Source: Takashimella koratensis (lineage: Eukaryota; Basidiomycota; Tremellomycetes; Trichosporonales; Tetragoniomycetaceae). Taken from it: a DNA stretch of 64,000 nucleotides. The position numbers were made by a program, and so were the translations under genes. Under the pieces are notes generated by a model, which saw nothing but the letters and a program-made list of their open reading frames with translations, made no database searches and was not told where the DNA came from. Within the stretch, counting starts at the first letter, position 1; every line of letters begins with the position of its first letter. This document shows positions 34,037 to 45,371 of the stretch, in pieces. The stretch is from NCBI GenBank assembly GCA_003116875.1, contig BCKT01000008.1, forward strand, positions 1,324,322 through 1,388,321, read 5' to 3'.

Positions 34037-35681
34037 ATGATCAAGCGAGCCTGCGATGCTTGTCACGCTCGTCGGACCAAAGTGAGTACGATCGCTCGTG
34101 TCTTGATCCATCTTTGACATTCTTTGCAGTGCCCAGGCGGCCAGCCCTGTGGCCGGTGCGAAAAGAGCGAGCTTCGATGCACATATCTGTCCAAGCCAAA
34201 GAAGAAGGGTCCTCCAGGGCGGTAAGTTTATAATGGCTGCATCGTGATCTAGGCCACTGTGAGCGCTGACCACAAGCGTGCGATAGTGTCCTCACCAGAA
34301 TCCGAGAAGAGCAACAAACTCTTCCTGAGGTACAATCCGGGCCCCCCTTGACGCCTGTGGAGCTTCCCCAATACAACGACATGCCGTTCGAGATCCTTCC
34401 TACCATGTTCGACTTCTGCAGCCCCCTCTCCCTTCCCTCGTCATCCTTCGTACAGGACTCGCCGACTCCCATCAAACCAGTGCAGCATTCCAAGGCTGCT
34501 CTCCTAAACGTCATCGAACCCATACTCCGAGAATCTCTTCAAACTTTCACAACCCGATTCTTTCCGTTGTGTCCCGTCATTGACACCGATTCTGTGATGA
34601 AGCGTTTCGAAGATCGGGAACATCTTGTCGATCGCCCGTTCGCTGCACTCATCCTGACAATTGCTGGTCTATCGATGATATTACCTGGCGCAACAGGTGA
34701 TCTCAGTCGCGCTGACGACCTGATGGACGACGCCATTGCGTTGTTTGACACAGCCGAACTAGGACTGGAACCTACCCTCGAGGCAATTGCTACATCATTG
34801 ATGATTGGGGGCTTTTTGCACGCTCGAAAAGGAGCCAACGCCGGGTATCTGAGAACCAAGCAGGCCATCGGACTTGCAGAGCTGCTTCAAGTTCACAGGC
34901 CGCAGGCATACGATCGCTTTACACCCAAAGAAAAGGAAATCGCATTGACGTTGTACTGGGTTCTGGCTGTAGCCGAACGGTGAGTGGTCAGAGTTGCAAG
35001 ATGCTAATCGTAGATCTTCATCCTTGATGCAACTGCGTCCTATCACCTTCAAAGGCCGACTTTCTCCTCTGATGAATTCGATTCCGATGTCTCCTTTCAC
35101 GAATCGCCTTCGCCCGATCACCGAGGTCTTCGATAACGTCGACGAAGATATAGTGGAGTGTATCAACGGCATCTGCTGCTCACCGTCGTCTGGCTGTGCA
35201 TACACAAGACAGAGGGCGATTGAAGCGACCAACTCACTCGATCAGATCGACACCCACAACGTGTCGATGACACAGACCCAGGTGGCCGATGTGGGCATCA
35301 CGAGGCTATGGCTCCAAGTCCGGCTATGGCTCACATCTGTTTCACACTCTTTGCTTGAATACGGCGCAGTTGAAGAAGCACTCAAGATCGACTACCCGTT
35401 GAGCCGACTCCGTTTAGCCACAGAAGTCATCGCGTCTCTACCTCTGTCTGCGTTCGAAGGGAATGGCCAGTGCATGGTGAGCTATCTCGGCTGTCAGCTG
35501 TGACTGACGAGATTTCACCCAGTCTGTCAAGCTCAAGGTTATTGTAGAAGCCTCAGAAATGGTCTTGCGCCTTCCAGGTCAGCTCGAGGATCAGATCTTC
35601 CTTCAGCTGAGCATTTCGTCTTTGCGCAATCTCGCGGGGGACTTGGCGTCTGTGCCGTGGATTCGATGCGAAGTACTTTGA
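34037..35681 (+). CDS. Zn2Cys6 transcription factor
   Basis: About 490 residues. The start MIKRACDACHARRTK joins across an intron to CPGGQPCGRCEKSELRC, giving C-x2-C-x6-C-x5-C-x2-C-x6-C, the binuclear zinc cluster. It is followed by a basic linker (YLSKPKKKGPPGR) and TRIREEQ. The middle homology region includes FFPLCPVIDTDSVMKRFE, ALILTIAGLSM, SLMIGGFLHARKGANAGYL and ALTLYWVLAVAER, as in XlnR/AmyR-like sugar-responsive regulators (resemblance only). It ends WIRCEVL. It sits between the transaldolase-like gene and a permease gene, so it may control them (inference). Confidence 0.88.
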
Positions 35682-35981
35682 GATCCTAGATTGATTATGT
35701 TGTTATAGAAACTTGTTGTTTGTATGTTCATGCAAGAATGAAACAGTGCATCACCTTACACGAGCTTCGCAACTCGATTTAGAGTCTGACACTCGTGCCG
35801 AGGTTGTTCTATTCTGGCGGTTTATGAACGCCAAATCATCGTCGATAGGACCTACCCGCTTCCAAACAGGTCAAACCAAAGTTTTGCATACGCGTCTTGA
35901 ATCAAGAGCCCTCTTTTGTTTTTCTATAAAGAACGCGAGCACCATCCCCAACGGGTAGAGCTGTGGAGTTTAACGCTCAAC
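35682..35981. other. Convergent intergenic region
   Basis: About 300 nt between the stop of the regulator gene and the revised stop of the minus-strand permease gene. Nothing beyond 3' UTR sequence was recognised. Confidence 0.4.
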
Positions 35982-37900
35982 TTAGGCCGAGACAACGACG
36001 AATTGGTTCTCGATGGGCTTACGCTAAAACATGTTCATCAGCACGACTTCGAAGAGCTTGGCGCGAAGACTTACCATGACATCCGAGCCGTCTCCCATGT
36101 CTCCATCCCATCCGTTCGCCTCAAGGTAGGCACGCCACTCCTCATCAGTCTCGGCAAGCGTGACAACCCGAGTGTCGTCGACGAAAAAGTACGAGGTAAT
36201 GGCTCCGAGTAGAGCAAGACAGCCACAGACAATGAAAGTGTACTTGACGCCGAGATTGTTGCTGAGCGACGTGAAAGCGTAGGTTCCACATATACCACCG
36301 AGCTTGCCGAACGCCGCATGCCAACCGTAGGCAGTTCCTCGCATGGCGGTCGGGTACGATTCGACGAGGATAAGGCCGTTGAGGTTTCCCGGTCCAAAGG
36401 AGCTGTTGGTTTGGTAGATGCCGTAAAGAACGATGAACAATGGGACGATCTTTGTCACTTTGTCCCACGCGCACCCGATGACGATGCCCAAGACAAAGAC
36501 TCCACAAAAACCGACAATGTTTTGCGTTTTGCGGCTCATAAAGTTGGTGCAGTAAGCACCGAAGAAAGTGCCTGGGATAGACAAACACGCGAGAAAGAAT
36601 GTCCAGCAAATGGTTTGAGTGGTCGTGAGGGACGGGGCCACGCCGGCGATGATGATACCGCTGAACGTGCCGCTAGGGTAGCCTTCAAATTGGTTCAAAA
36701 ACCAACTGGATCCGACACCGATCATCCGTGGCCAGTATTTCTTGAAGAAGAGATAATAGGGGACTTTGCGCTTGATGGCGTTCCTCTGATAGAGTTTTCT
36801 TTGCAGTTATCAGCACAAGATTAGTCATTGACTCACGAATGCAAAAGTTCAAACGGAAGTACAGAACTGCCATAGGGAGAATCACACCCAGAGCCCACTC
36901 GCAGCGCCAAATGATGTCAAGCTGCCACAGCGAGTATGTTGACGACGAGGAGGTGTAGTGCGCCGCTCCCAGACCGATTAGGGTCATGAGCAAGCAGTTT
37001 CTTTATTTGGAGACTCTTGCACTCACTCAGGCAGACGATGTAGGTCAACAGGGTGCCGGTGACAATACAGCCAGTGGTGCTCATCATGAACCTGTCGTGG
37101 TTAGTGACGGCTCACTCAACATCGTCGACACATATCATTCACTCACCAGAAACCGCGCCATTTGTCAGAGAAGTGGGCTTCCGTTCCTTCAATAGACGAC
37201 GTCGATGCGGCAGGGTATTCACCTGAGGAGTACGATCCGTGTCAGCATATTGTGCGTTGATGAGGTCCGATTAAGCTCCTCACCTCCGGCACCGAAACCA
37301 ACGACGCCTCGCGCGACAGTCAAAAACCAGAACAGTCCAGCAGGAGTCGGTGCGTGGGCCACTGTGCCAAGGATGCCACCAATGATAATAATGATCGTGG
37401 TAATGACGATAGAAGTTTTACGACCAACTCGGTCGGTGACTAGAGACAAAAGTTAGTGACGTTGGGCAGCGTTAAACTCACCAAAGCCCATAGTAAATTG
37501 ACCCAGGATCGTTCCAACCAGCAAGGCTAGGATGGTCAGCAGATGCTATCCGATTAGATAATGACCAACCGTTGGCAAGCTGTGTAGAGAAAGTCGACGT
37601 GTAGTCTGCTGGGTAGATCTTCTTGAACAAGACGTTGGTAGTTTGCAACTTGATGAACGTCAGCAGCTAGGCGAGGTTCCCACTCGGGTCACAAACCAGA
37701 GAGTTTTGGTATCCATCCGACAGAAGACCCGAGCCACCGGCGAGCACGGAGAAAAAGTTGGATGTTTTCTGCGCCGGGGTATCGTCGAGATCCACCTTCT
37801 CGACGGACATCTCCTCTTCAGCTGTCGGCTTGGTGTCGAGACCGCGGGTCTCGGCAATTGGGACTGGATTGTCGTAAGCAAGGGCGGGAAGCGCTGTCAT
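35982..37900 (-). CDS. MFS permease of the phosphate/glycerophosphodiester (Git1-like) type
   Basis: The start MTALPALAYDNPVPIAETRG precedes a soluble tail with FFSVLAGGSGLLSDGYQNS, the start of the first helix in this group. Then come LANALLVGTILGQFTMG, FVTDRVGRKTSIV with the MFS loop 2-3 motif, GFGAGGEYPAAST, and the C-terminal half with SSWFLNQFEGYPSGTFSG, NSSFGPGNLNGLILVESYPT, MRGTAYGWHAAFGKLGG. GGEYPAAS is typical of the phosphate:H+ symporter family including glycerophosphoinositol permeases. The open frame stops at 36024, but a GTAAGT donor after GDGSDVM and an acceptor TTTTAG give the exon RKPIENQFVVVSA, ending at 35982, which is preferred. Substrate: phosphate esters or another organic anion. 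Confidence 0.83.
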
Positions 37901-38669
37901 CTTCCGTTGAGTTGGGATTGCTCTGGTCAAGGGGCAACAGACGTCGAGCTCAGGAGGGCTTATATATCTTTGCTTCTGCAGCCTGGCGTATATCGCAACG
38001 ATGTCGGTGTTTCTTCGATCGGTATCGCGACGGAGATGTCAGCCAGAGTGGACTGTAAACGTGGCCAAATCGCTAGCTGTCAGATGGCACATTGAGATGC
38101 GATTCTCCGGGGCGAATTGTCGGCGCTTGGTCGGGACGGGGAGTAAACGTTTGAAAGATCTAGACATATGGGATCAACAATAACTGGATAGCAGGGTGCG
38201 GGTGAGTACGGGCCAGGAGAGAGAAGAATTCACACTGGGACGATCTCGGTCTCACTTCGGACTCATTCGCTCCAGGCACGGCGCAAAAGGCACGTTGTTG
38301 GAATAATCTCGGACCAGCAGCACTCTGAAGGCAGCCTTCCCCGGGCAGAGTGTGGTACTGCATCGGTCCAGCACTAGCACGAGACACGTGCAACTGGTAG
38401 ACGCCATGTCACGCTCTCTGCCACTTATCCATTGGCTGGATCCATTACTTTATAGCGTCCTCGATCCCATGTGAAAGAGAACTGATAGGCGCGGACACGT
38501 GGCTGATAACCCACGTAAACCACAGAAAACTGACCAAGTTCAGCTCCTAAACCGGAAAGAGCAGTTACAGCCCACACATTCGCAAAACATCGCGGAAGAG
38601 CCTGTACGCAACGGATTACAGTTGGAGTCTTGCTGAGTGAACTTGCATTGCAGCATATTTGTTGAATGA

Positions 38670-38790
38670 TGTGCACGTGACTGCACAGCCACCGCACGGA
38701 CCTCCTTTCGTTCCCAGCTTCGAGACGACCCAACTCATCTTTCTCGTTTTCTTCTTCTTCTTTCTCTGTCTCTACCATGCACGACGTGAC
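38670..38790 (+). repeat. Dispersed direct repeat, copy 1
   Basis: The block containing AGCCACCGCACGGACCTCCT followed by CCAGCTTCGAGACGACCCAA and CCATGCACGAC matches 40765-40870 in the same orientation at about 85-90 percent over the core, with a deletion in the second copy around the TTCTTCTTC run. It may be a remnant of an interspersed element; no coding sequence is attached. Confidence 0.7.
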
Positions 38791-39523
38791 AATATTCGAG
38801 AACGATAGTCCCCTTCTGTCTATGAGTGAAAAGTAATCTATCGCAGCGCTGGATTTGATAAGTTTGTCAAATAATGAGCAGCAAGAACGACGGAGAGAAA
38901 GAAAAAAGAAACAGAGACGAACGAAGGTTTCGAACGAGTAAATTGGAATTAAAGGGTTGAAACACCTGGGACTCTGATAGGGATGCAATGAACAGTCGCG
39001 ATCCAAGACATTTTCACACACAACAAGACGAAGTCGACAATCGCAGTATAGGGCCGGCACGTGAACGCAAATGTTGCTGAGGGAGCGTTGTCAATTGAGG
39101 ATGCCAATCTTTGATTGCATTGCTGGAACTTCTGAAAATCATTGCGGATAAAAGCTGTGCAAATCTCACGCACCGTGCACTCAATTCAAAAAAAATCTGC
39201 GTTCGAGTCTTTACAGAGAAAACAGCCAAGAATGTTGTCACAAGCAAGTGGCCGAAAGAGCACAGAGAAAGAAGGATTTTTTTTCGTGATTGTTACTCAC
39301 TACGCTTCGAGGGTAGATGTCAAAATAACAGATTGAATGAACGATAGAAACGAAGAGAGAGAAGAAGAGACAAAAAGGAATGAAAACAGCGAGAACAATA
39401 AGCGTTAAAACAAAGGTGAGACATGCAGGTGAAAGTACCAAGTGTCAGAGCTATCCAGGTAGTAGGCTATGCATCAGGGGCGAAGTGAGAAGAGACGACT
39501 TATCAGTAGGCAATGATACCAGG

Positions 39524-39983
39524 TGGCGAATAGCACGTGATTGAGAATGATAATAGCAGAGCACTACTCAGAGCACTACTGAGTCCGAAAAAGAGTACCC
39601 TAGAACTCCAACAGGAGAAAGACATAAAACAATGCGGAAGCTACAGAAACTGGCGGTGGCAAATTGAACATGATAGAGCTCAGCATGTGCGGATGAACTG
39701 CGCACTTTAACAAAAGATGGACTGGGTATGTGGTCTGAGAATGGCTCTGATGTGAAGGTTTGCGATGTGATTAATCGGTTAGCCACTGAGTCTTTTGATC
39801 CAGGCATGAATGCTCAGCACATGGGAGTAGTGCTTTGCTCTACAACCCCAACTACAAGTCAATAAACATGTGCTACTTTTTATAGCTTCCCTAACGTTTC
39901 ATCTCTTCTTTGCTTATATTTCTGTCCGATTAGTGCTGAGTAGTGCTCTGCCACTATTACTCTCAATCACAAGCTATTTGCAA
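39524..39983. mobile_element. Foldback/MITE-like element with terminal inverted repeats
   Basis: The left arm contains GTGATTGAGAATGATAATAG followed by CAGAGCACTACTCAG (39537-39571). The right arm at 39936-39970 is its reverse complement with three to four mismatches (GTGATTGAGAGTAATAGTGG then CAGAGCACTACTCAG). Weaker pairing extends outward (GGCGAATAGC against TGCAAATAGC). The whole is about 435-460 nt with no coding capacity, as expected of a non-autonomous inverted-repeat element. I could not find a clear target-site duplication. Confidence 0.6.
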
Positions 39984-40764
39984 CAGTTTCCGCGTCGTCT
40001 GAACTATTTGATGCAACACTTTCTACCTTGACAACCTTGTCCTTGCAATTGCAGATCGTCAATGTTGAACAAATAGCCCCGAGTGTGCAGTGACAAACAA
40101 ATTCAAAACGGGAGGAAACCATTCGAAAGTCATACACCACACACTGAAGAGAAGCTTGTCGTGTCAAATAGAATCGCTGCGACGGCTGTGATTGTAAGAG
40201 TAGCCTTTGAAGTAAAATTATATATACTTAGGACCTGGTAAGGTTATATATCGCATTTTTTTCTAATCAATACTCTCTTTCTGCAATGGGCTTGCAGTAT
40301 GTTCAGGCTTCACAGTGATTTCGAGCTTGAAGTTGGATGTGGGTGTTGACATTGACAAAGGTTCTGTCAGAACTTCATCTTCCCGGGTTTTTGTGTGCAA
40401 TCGTTGCTATGTCATTTTTTGTCGGTCTCATTTTTGTTACCATAATCTAACGTTTCGACTTGATTTGGGATCATTTAAACAAACTATTGCAAGCTGGACC
40501 TTGTCGTCTGTCACTTTGTCTAAGATATTTGCATGTGTTGCCTACTGGCTGCTATAAGAACATCAGGAAGATGCATGCGTCGTCTCTAGGGCGATGGTCA
40601 GAGGGGGTCAATGAGGCAGCCGTTCACATTCAGATGCACTTCAGTACATTTTTGAATGAAGGAGACAACAAGTCATTTGCGGCAGAGCACAAATTTCACT
40701 GAAATATCAGATCAGGATACATCAAATGAATTTAGTTTCTGTTCGTTCTTAGCTTGGCAATGTG

Positions 40765-40870
40765 TCGGATGACTGTGCGAGCCACCGCACGGACCTCCTT
40801 TGGTGCCCAGCTTGGAGACGACCCAATCTCTCTTTCCTATTTCTCTATCATGCACGACATAATCATATCC
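40765..40870 (+). repeat. Dispersed direct repeat, copy 2
   Basis: The counterpart of 38670-38790, starting at TGACTGTGCGAGCCACCGCA and including CCAGCTTGGAGACGACCCAA and ATGCACGACAT. It is about 2.1 kb from copy 1, same orientation. Both copies lie in the gene-free island on either side of the foldback element. Confidence 0.7.
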
Positions 40871-41272
40871 GACACAATCTACACGTTGATGGCAAGCCAA
40901 ACTCGTCTCAACGTTTGATCAGGGTTGACCTGGCGGCATTTTCCATTCAGTGACAACCCTTCGAGGATCTCAGGCAGTGTTTCGCCGGATTACATTCAAA
41001 CTTTTGACGTTTTTACGTCCTGGCTTTTTGGTGCTTCCGTTTTGTTGCAGTAAAGCCTGGGCTCTTTCACTGACATCTGGTAAATATCAAAACTTCCGCG
41101 TTACCTCATCTCTTCTCATGTTTGATGCATTCTTCATAACATGCTTTTCGGTGTCTGTTATGTTGGACGTATCGCGTTGTTCTTGGAAAACAGCCCATTC
41201 ATTTATTACATTCAATAGTCGTTCACTTCAACTAACAATCTGCTTTCAACCTGTTGGGAGGTCACAAATGCT

Positions 41273-42913
41273 TCACGATGTGGTTGAACGCTGACCATAC
41301 GCTTTCGTCGCATACTGAGAGAAATCAACTGATGATCGGACGCAATTGGCCACTCACATCTCCATCTTTCACAATTAGATTGACGGGGTCTTGCTTTTCT
41401 CCAGCCAACCACCTGCGCAGGATCTCTTGGGCGCCGGTGGCGTATCGGTACTGGGCGTCTAAGGTTGTGCCGCTCATATGAGGCACCATCCCATTGCCGG
41501 CACCTTCATCTATCAGCAAGATGTCTGTAAAATCTGAACCTACCCAGGGGATTCTTCATTGTGCGCCATGGATGGTTTTCCGGTGCCGGCTGAACATCTT
41601 AGGGCTGTCAGCGTCTTTGGGCAAGAATCTCTTATACTCACTCCAAACGTCACCAGCGTAACCATTCAAGTGTCCGGTTTGAAGAGATTCGGCAACATCC
41701 TCGGCGACGCAGATCGCGCCCCTTGCAGTGTTGACCAACCAGGAGCCTTTCTTCATCTTGCTCAAGATCGTTGCATTGAAAAGACCCTTGGTTTTCTCGT
41801 GTAGAGGACAATTCTGCTGTCGGCTATGATATCTGAAGCGTGGGGCTTACGATTGTGACAATGTCGCACTGCGAAACCATGTCACCGAGGTCCAAGACGC
41901 GGCGGACTTGAAGGGCCGTGGCGGTGTCTGAAAATAGGTCGGTCAGTATGTCAAAGACCAACGATCTGATGGCGACCTACCGGCTGGGAGCTCGGCGTAG
42001 TCAAAGTAGAGAAGCTCTTTCGGGTCAAAGTTCAAGAGTCGTTTGAGAACGCGCTGCCCGATTCGCTGAGACGATGGTGAACAGGGCCCCAACGAGAATA
42101 CGTACCCCAGCACCAACCGTGCCAATGACCTTGCCTTCCAGATCGAACGCGTTTCGAGCGACTTGCGCAACATTCCACTCCCCACGTTCAATCTGCTCGT
42201 GCGCGGGAACAAAGTTTCGCACGAGCAATAACATGCTCATGACGACCTATATTGTCAATACATATCTCAGAACGTGCCTCACGTGCTCTGCAACCGAGGT
42301 CACATTGCTCCCCGTGACCTATTTCTGTCAGCATTGTATCTTGCTGTTTGCTTACTTCAGCAACAGTCACTTTGTGCTGATTGGCGGCGTTAAGATCAAT
42401 GTGACTGTGTTTGTCAGAATGGTTTCAAACACATTGGATTCGACGTACTCGGAGCCGACACCAGCCGTGATGCACAGCTTTAACTTTTTGGCTTTGGCAA
42501 ACAGCTCTGCCGACAGATAGGCCGGATGGAACGGCGTCGTAATGAGGACGTCAGTCTGGAGACAAGTGTCAGTCGAGAAGTAAGCCCTTGAAGTATGGAC
42601 TCACGTCCGCGATGTTCTGCTGGAAGGTGCTGTTGGGCCCTTCTTTGTCATCGGTTACAATGAATCTTTCCGATCAGAATGGGGACAACGAGCGGGGACT
42701 CACTCGTGACCCTGTTCAGCTAGCCACTTCTCCATGCCAAGTTTGTTTTCCACTGTCCCCAGAAGACGGGGCTCTTCCTCAGCGGCTGAAATTAGTTTTT
42801 TGATCAGTTCCGATTCTTACCTTGACCTCCGCGGTACAGGACCGCCATGACCTGGGGCACGTTAACACTCTGGGCGAACCTAGGGGCGTTACCTTGAGTT
42901 TGTTTGAGACCAT
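41273..42913 (-). CDS. FDH1: NAD-dependent formate dehydrogenase
   Basis: Oxidises formate to CO2 with NAD+. About 370 residues on many short exons. The start MVSNKLK splices to [10 protein letters not shown], the usual fungal beginning. Then come [92 protein letters not shown] with the catalytic Arg, [26 protein letters not shown] and [20 protein letters not shown] with the catalytic His. An intron near the end (GTGAGT after VKDGD) restores the fungal C-terminus [14 protein letters not shown] instead of a stop at 41325. No mitochondrial presequence is seen, so it is probably cytosolic. It is divergent from FAD oxidoreductase 2, and could clear formate made by the cluster (inference). Confidence 0.95.
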
Positions 42914-43587
42914 CGTTAGAGATTGCCTTGAACGTGGTTGTAACTGCGCGTTGTTGATGAAGCGAAAGGACGACGAAGACTATTATCGTCACCCAGTTGC
43001 CGCTCCTTTTGTATTCTTCACTGGACGGTCCTCTTGACGTGGTCGTACGTCGTCAACGGCAGAACGAGCTAACAATGTGAAGCACATGACCTTGACGGCC
43101 CCGTATTCTGAAAGCCGCCGTATCGTGGTTGCATGATCTTCAACCGGCAACACATGTAACCGCGTCCTACGTCCGCGGCTCCGTCTCTACCACCGCGGAC
43201 GAAATCTGTGCCTGGTGGGTAATTTCGGTTCTTCCAGCCCCTATGCGCAGCTGACAGTCTTTCTCGAACGCAGGACTCGATTCGATGTCAAGGTCACTGT
43301 TAAGAAGACATGCTCCCCGGTAAGTGAGCCGTCGGACGGCCCCGCCGTGTCCCACAATGCCCTGCTTTGTGTGGTTGCGGAATAAGCCGAAATGCCGAGA
43401 CCACGGCCCTCGCCGGTCGGAGCAATAACAGGCTGGATTCACCCAGGCGGAGCATGCCGAAATATGTGGTCGTTCGGACGTCGCTCCGTCCCTCGTCCTG
43501 TATTGACACAAACTTGTAATCCCATTTCAGAGAAGCTTCTTGCAGGCTTGCAGAGCACCGGTCCACTCTCCAATTCTCCTACGCAAG
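42914..43587. promoter_or_regulatory. Divergent promoter, formate dehydrogenase and FAD oxidoreductase 2
   Basis: A 674-nt region. It holds an inverted pair GTCCGCGG at 43171-43178 and CCGCGGAC at 43193-43200 with a 14-nt spacer. CCGCGGAC occurs again at 61729-61736 between the aldolase and FAH-family genes. CGG/CCG triplets are typical contacts of Zn2Cys6 dimers, and two such factors are encoded in the cluster. Further triplets occur at 43330-43350 (CCGTCGGACGG). No gene was recognised here. Confidence 0.5.
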
Positions 43588-45262
43588 ATGGAGTTCAAGC
43601 CAACTTGGGGTCCCGACGTCCTTCCTGAAACATGGGACAGGTCACACTGGCAGAAGACAGTGGAGGAAGACCCTATGCTGCACAGCAACCGCGATTCAAA
43701 GCTTCCGACTGAAGTAGACGTCGTCGTCATTGGTAGTGGTCTTTCAGGTGAGTCTCACGTCCAAACTGAGCTGAAGAAAAAGGTGCTATGACGGCATATC
43801 ATCTATTGTCGGCTCCAGAGGGGAAGAGGCCAAAACAAATTGTATGCATCGAAGCAAGGGAGACCTGTTCTGGAGCGACAGGAAGGAACGGAGGTCACTG
43901 CCGGCCCGACGCGTTTCGAGGGTTCGCCGACTATGCGACGATACATGGCGCAGAGGAAGCGAGGAAGATTGTCACGTCCGAGAGACATGTGCTGGACTTG
44001 TATGTGATGGAGGTGCTGGACATGTTCTGATTGTATAGAGTGGAGAGATTTGTCAAGCAACATCAAATTGATTGCGAACTGAAGATCCTAACGACAATGG
44101 ACGTCATTATGAGCGAAGAATTCGAGCGCTACGTCGACGCATCGTTCGAAGGGGCTAAGAAACAAGGAGTCAACATGGACTGGATTAGTAGGCTTGGCTC
44201 CATTGATGCACAAAAGGTAAGTCCATCCATTTTGTACTCGCTGACAATTGCAGCTGTCACAATGTCCAAGAGCTTTGGGAGCGTATACCTGGAAGGGAGC
44301 GTCTCTGCATTCGCTCAAGCTCGTTCTTGGTATTCACCGGGTCAATCTATCTTTGGGCGGTTACGATCTCTTCACTCATTGCCCGGTCACGTCGGTCACC
44401 CCTGGAGACGTCAAGAGATGGTCAGTCAATACCACCAAAGGTTCCATTGCGGCCGGCAAAGTTGTGTTTGCAACCAACGGGTACACCAAGTTGCTGCTCC
44501 CTGACATGGACCGCCTCATCAGACCTTGGGCAAGTGAGTTTGAATCTTGTGGACGATCTAATTAGCTGCCAGTTCAAGCGTGTCGCGTACCGCCCTCTGA
44601 GGATGGAGTGGAGCGTTTAGCGGGCACGATGTCTCTTCGACTCACGCTTGGACGCTTCTACGGCATGTAAGTTGGTGACGTCCAACCTTTTGCTCACTCC
44701 CAAATCTAAAGCACACAACAACCCGACGGTTCTCTCATCACTGGCAACAATCCGGATATGCCGCTAAAACAAGACGCCGGTAAATTTGAGAACATGGATG
44801 ACTCAAAGGGCTTTATCGAGGTAGCCGAAGTTGTTCATGACACTGTGAGCAAGGCGTTTCCTCAAAAGCACTTTCCTCGGGAACCAAAGGAAAGCGGCTG
44901 GTCCGGGGTCGTTGCATTGGTGAGTGTTTGTACATGTTGACGCTTACCTGTTGTTCCAAAGACCCCGGATAAGGTCCCTTTTGTAGGGCCAGTGCCAGGG
45001 AAGGACGGTCAATTCGTCATTGCGGGCATGGGTGCTCACGGCATGGTGAGTAGTATGAAACCTTGAAGACTGCTCACACCGTCAGGCGCGGATCTTTCAC
45101 TGTGCACCTACTCTGGCTACTCTTATGATGGGGGGAGAGTGGGATCACACGTTGCCTTCCTGTTTCAGGATTACTCCAGAACGACTACAGCAGCTGAAGG
45201 CAACGATGGCCAACAGCACGGAGCCGGTAGACAGTTCGTACACCTTGACCAAACTTGAGTGA
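43588..45262 (+). CDS. FAD-dependent oxidoreductase (DAO superfamily), copy 2
   Basis: Paralogue of the gene at 8117, about 460 residues. The start MEFKPTWGPDVLPETWDRSH precedes VDVVVIGSGLSG, the FAD-binding GxGxxG, with the same intron just after it as in copy 1. Next are CIEARETCSGATGRNGGHCR with PDAFRGFADYA, then KQHQIDCELKILTTMDVIMS, KVVFATNGYTKLLLPDMD, the substrate half, TPDKVPFVGPVPGKDGQFVI and ARIFHCAPTLATLMMGGEWD; it ends SYTLTKLE. The match to copy 1 holds over the whole length. It should oxidise a C-N bond of an amine or amino acid and make hydrogen peroxide. It is adjacent to the formate dehydrogenase and a Zn2Cys6 regulator. Confidence 0.88.
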
Positions 45263-45371
45263 ATGAATGCTTTCCCCATTTGACATTCTCGCGGCTTTTT
45301 CACCGTGCTCCCTTGCAAACGGTTTATCTCGTCTAAACAACTCAGGATGCATTTCAGAAGTTGTGGGCACA

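Larger units (their letters stand above)
37901..41272. other. Gene-free AT-richer island with repeat remnants
   Basis: A 3.4-kb region, the longest without a supported gene and visibly richer in A/T than its neighbours. Its left end (about 37901-38400) is the probable permease promoter. Inside it are a foldback element (39524-39983) and a dispersed direct repeat (38670-38790 and 40765-40870). The scattered frames have atypical codon use, no splicing consistency and no recognisable domains. It separates the 30.9-37.9 kb group from the catabolic cluster beginning at 41273. Confidence 0.6.

Noticed and set aside
36024..36060. Stop at 36024 as the end of the Git1-like permease.
   Set aside because: A GTAAGT donor and TTTTAG acceptor here fit an intron, giving a terminal exon that ends at 35982.
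38425..39060. A 211-codon minus-strand frame in the gene-free island.
   Set aside because: No recognisable domain, atypical composition, includes one copy of the dispersed repeat.
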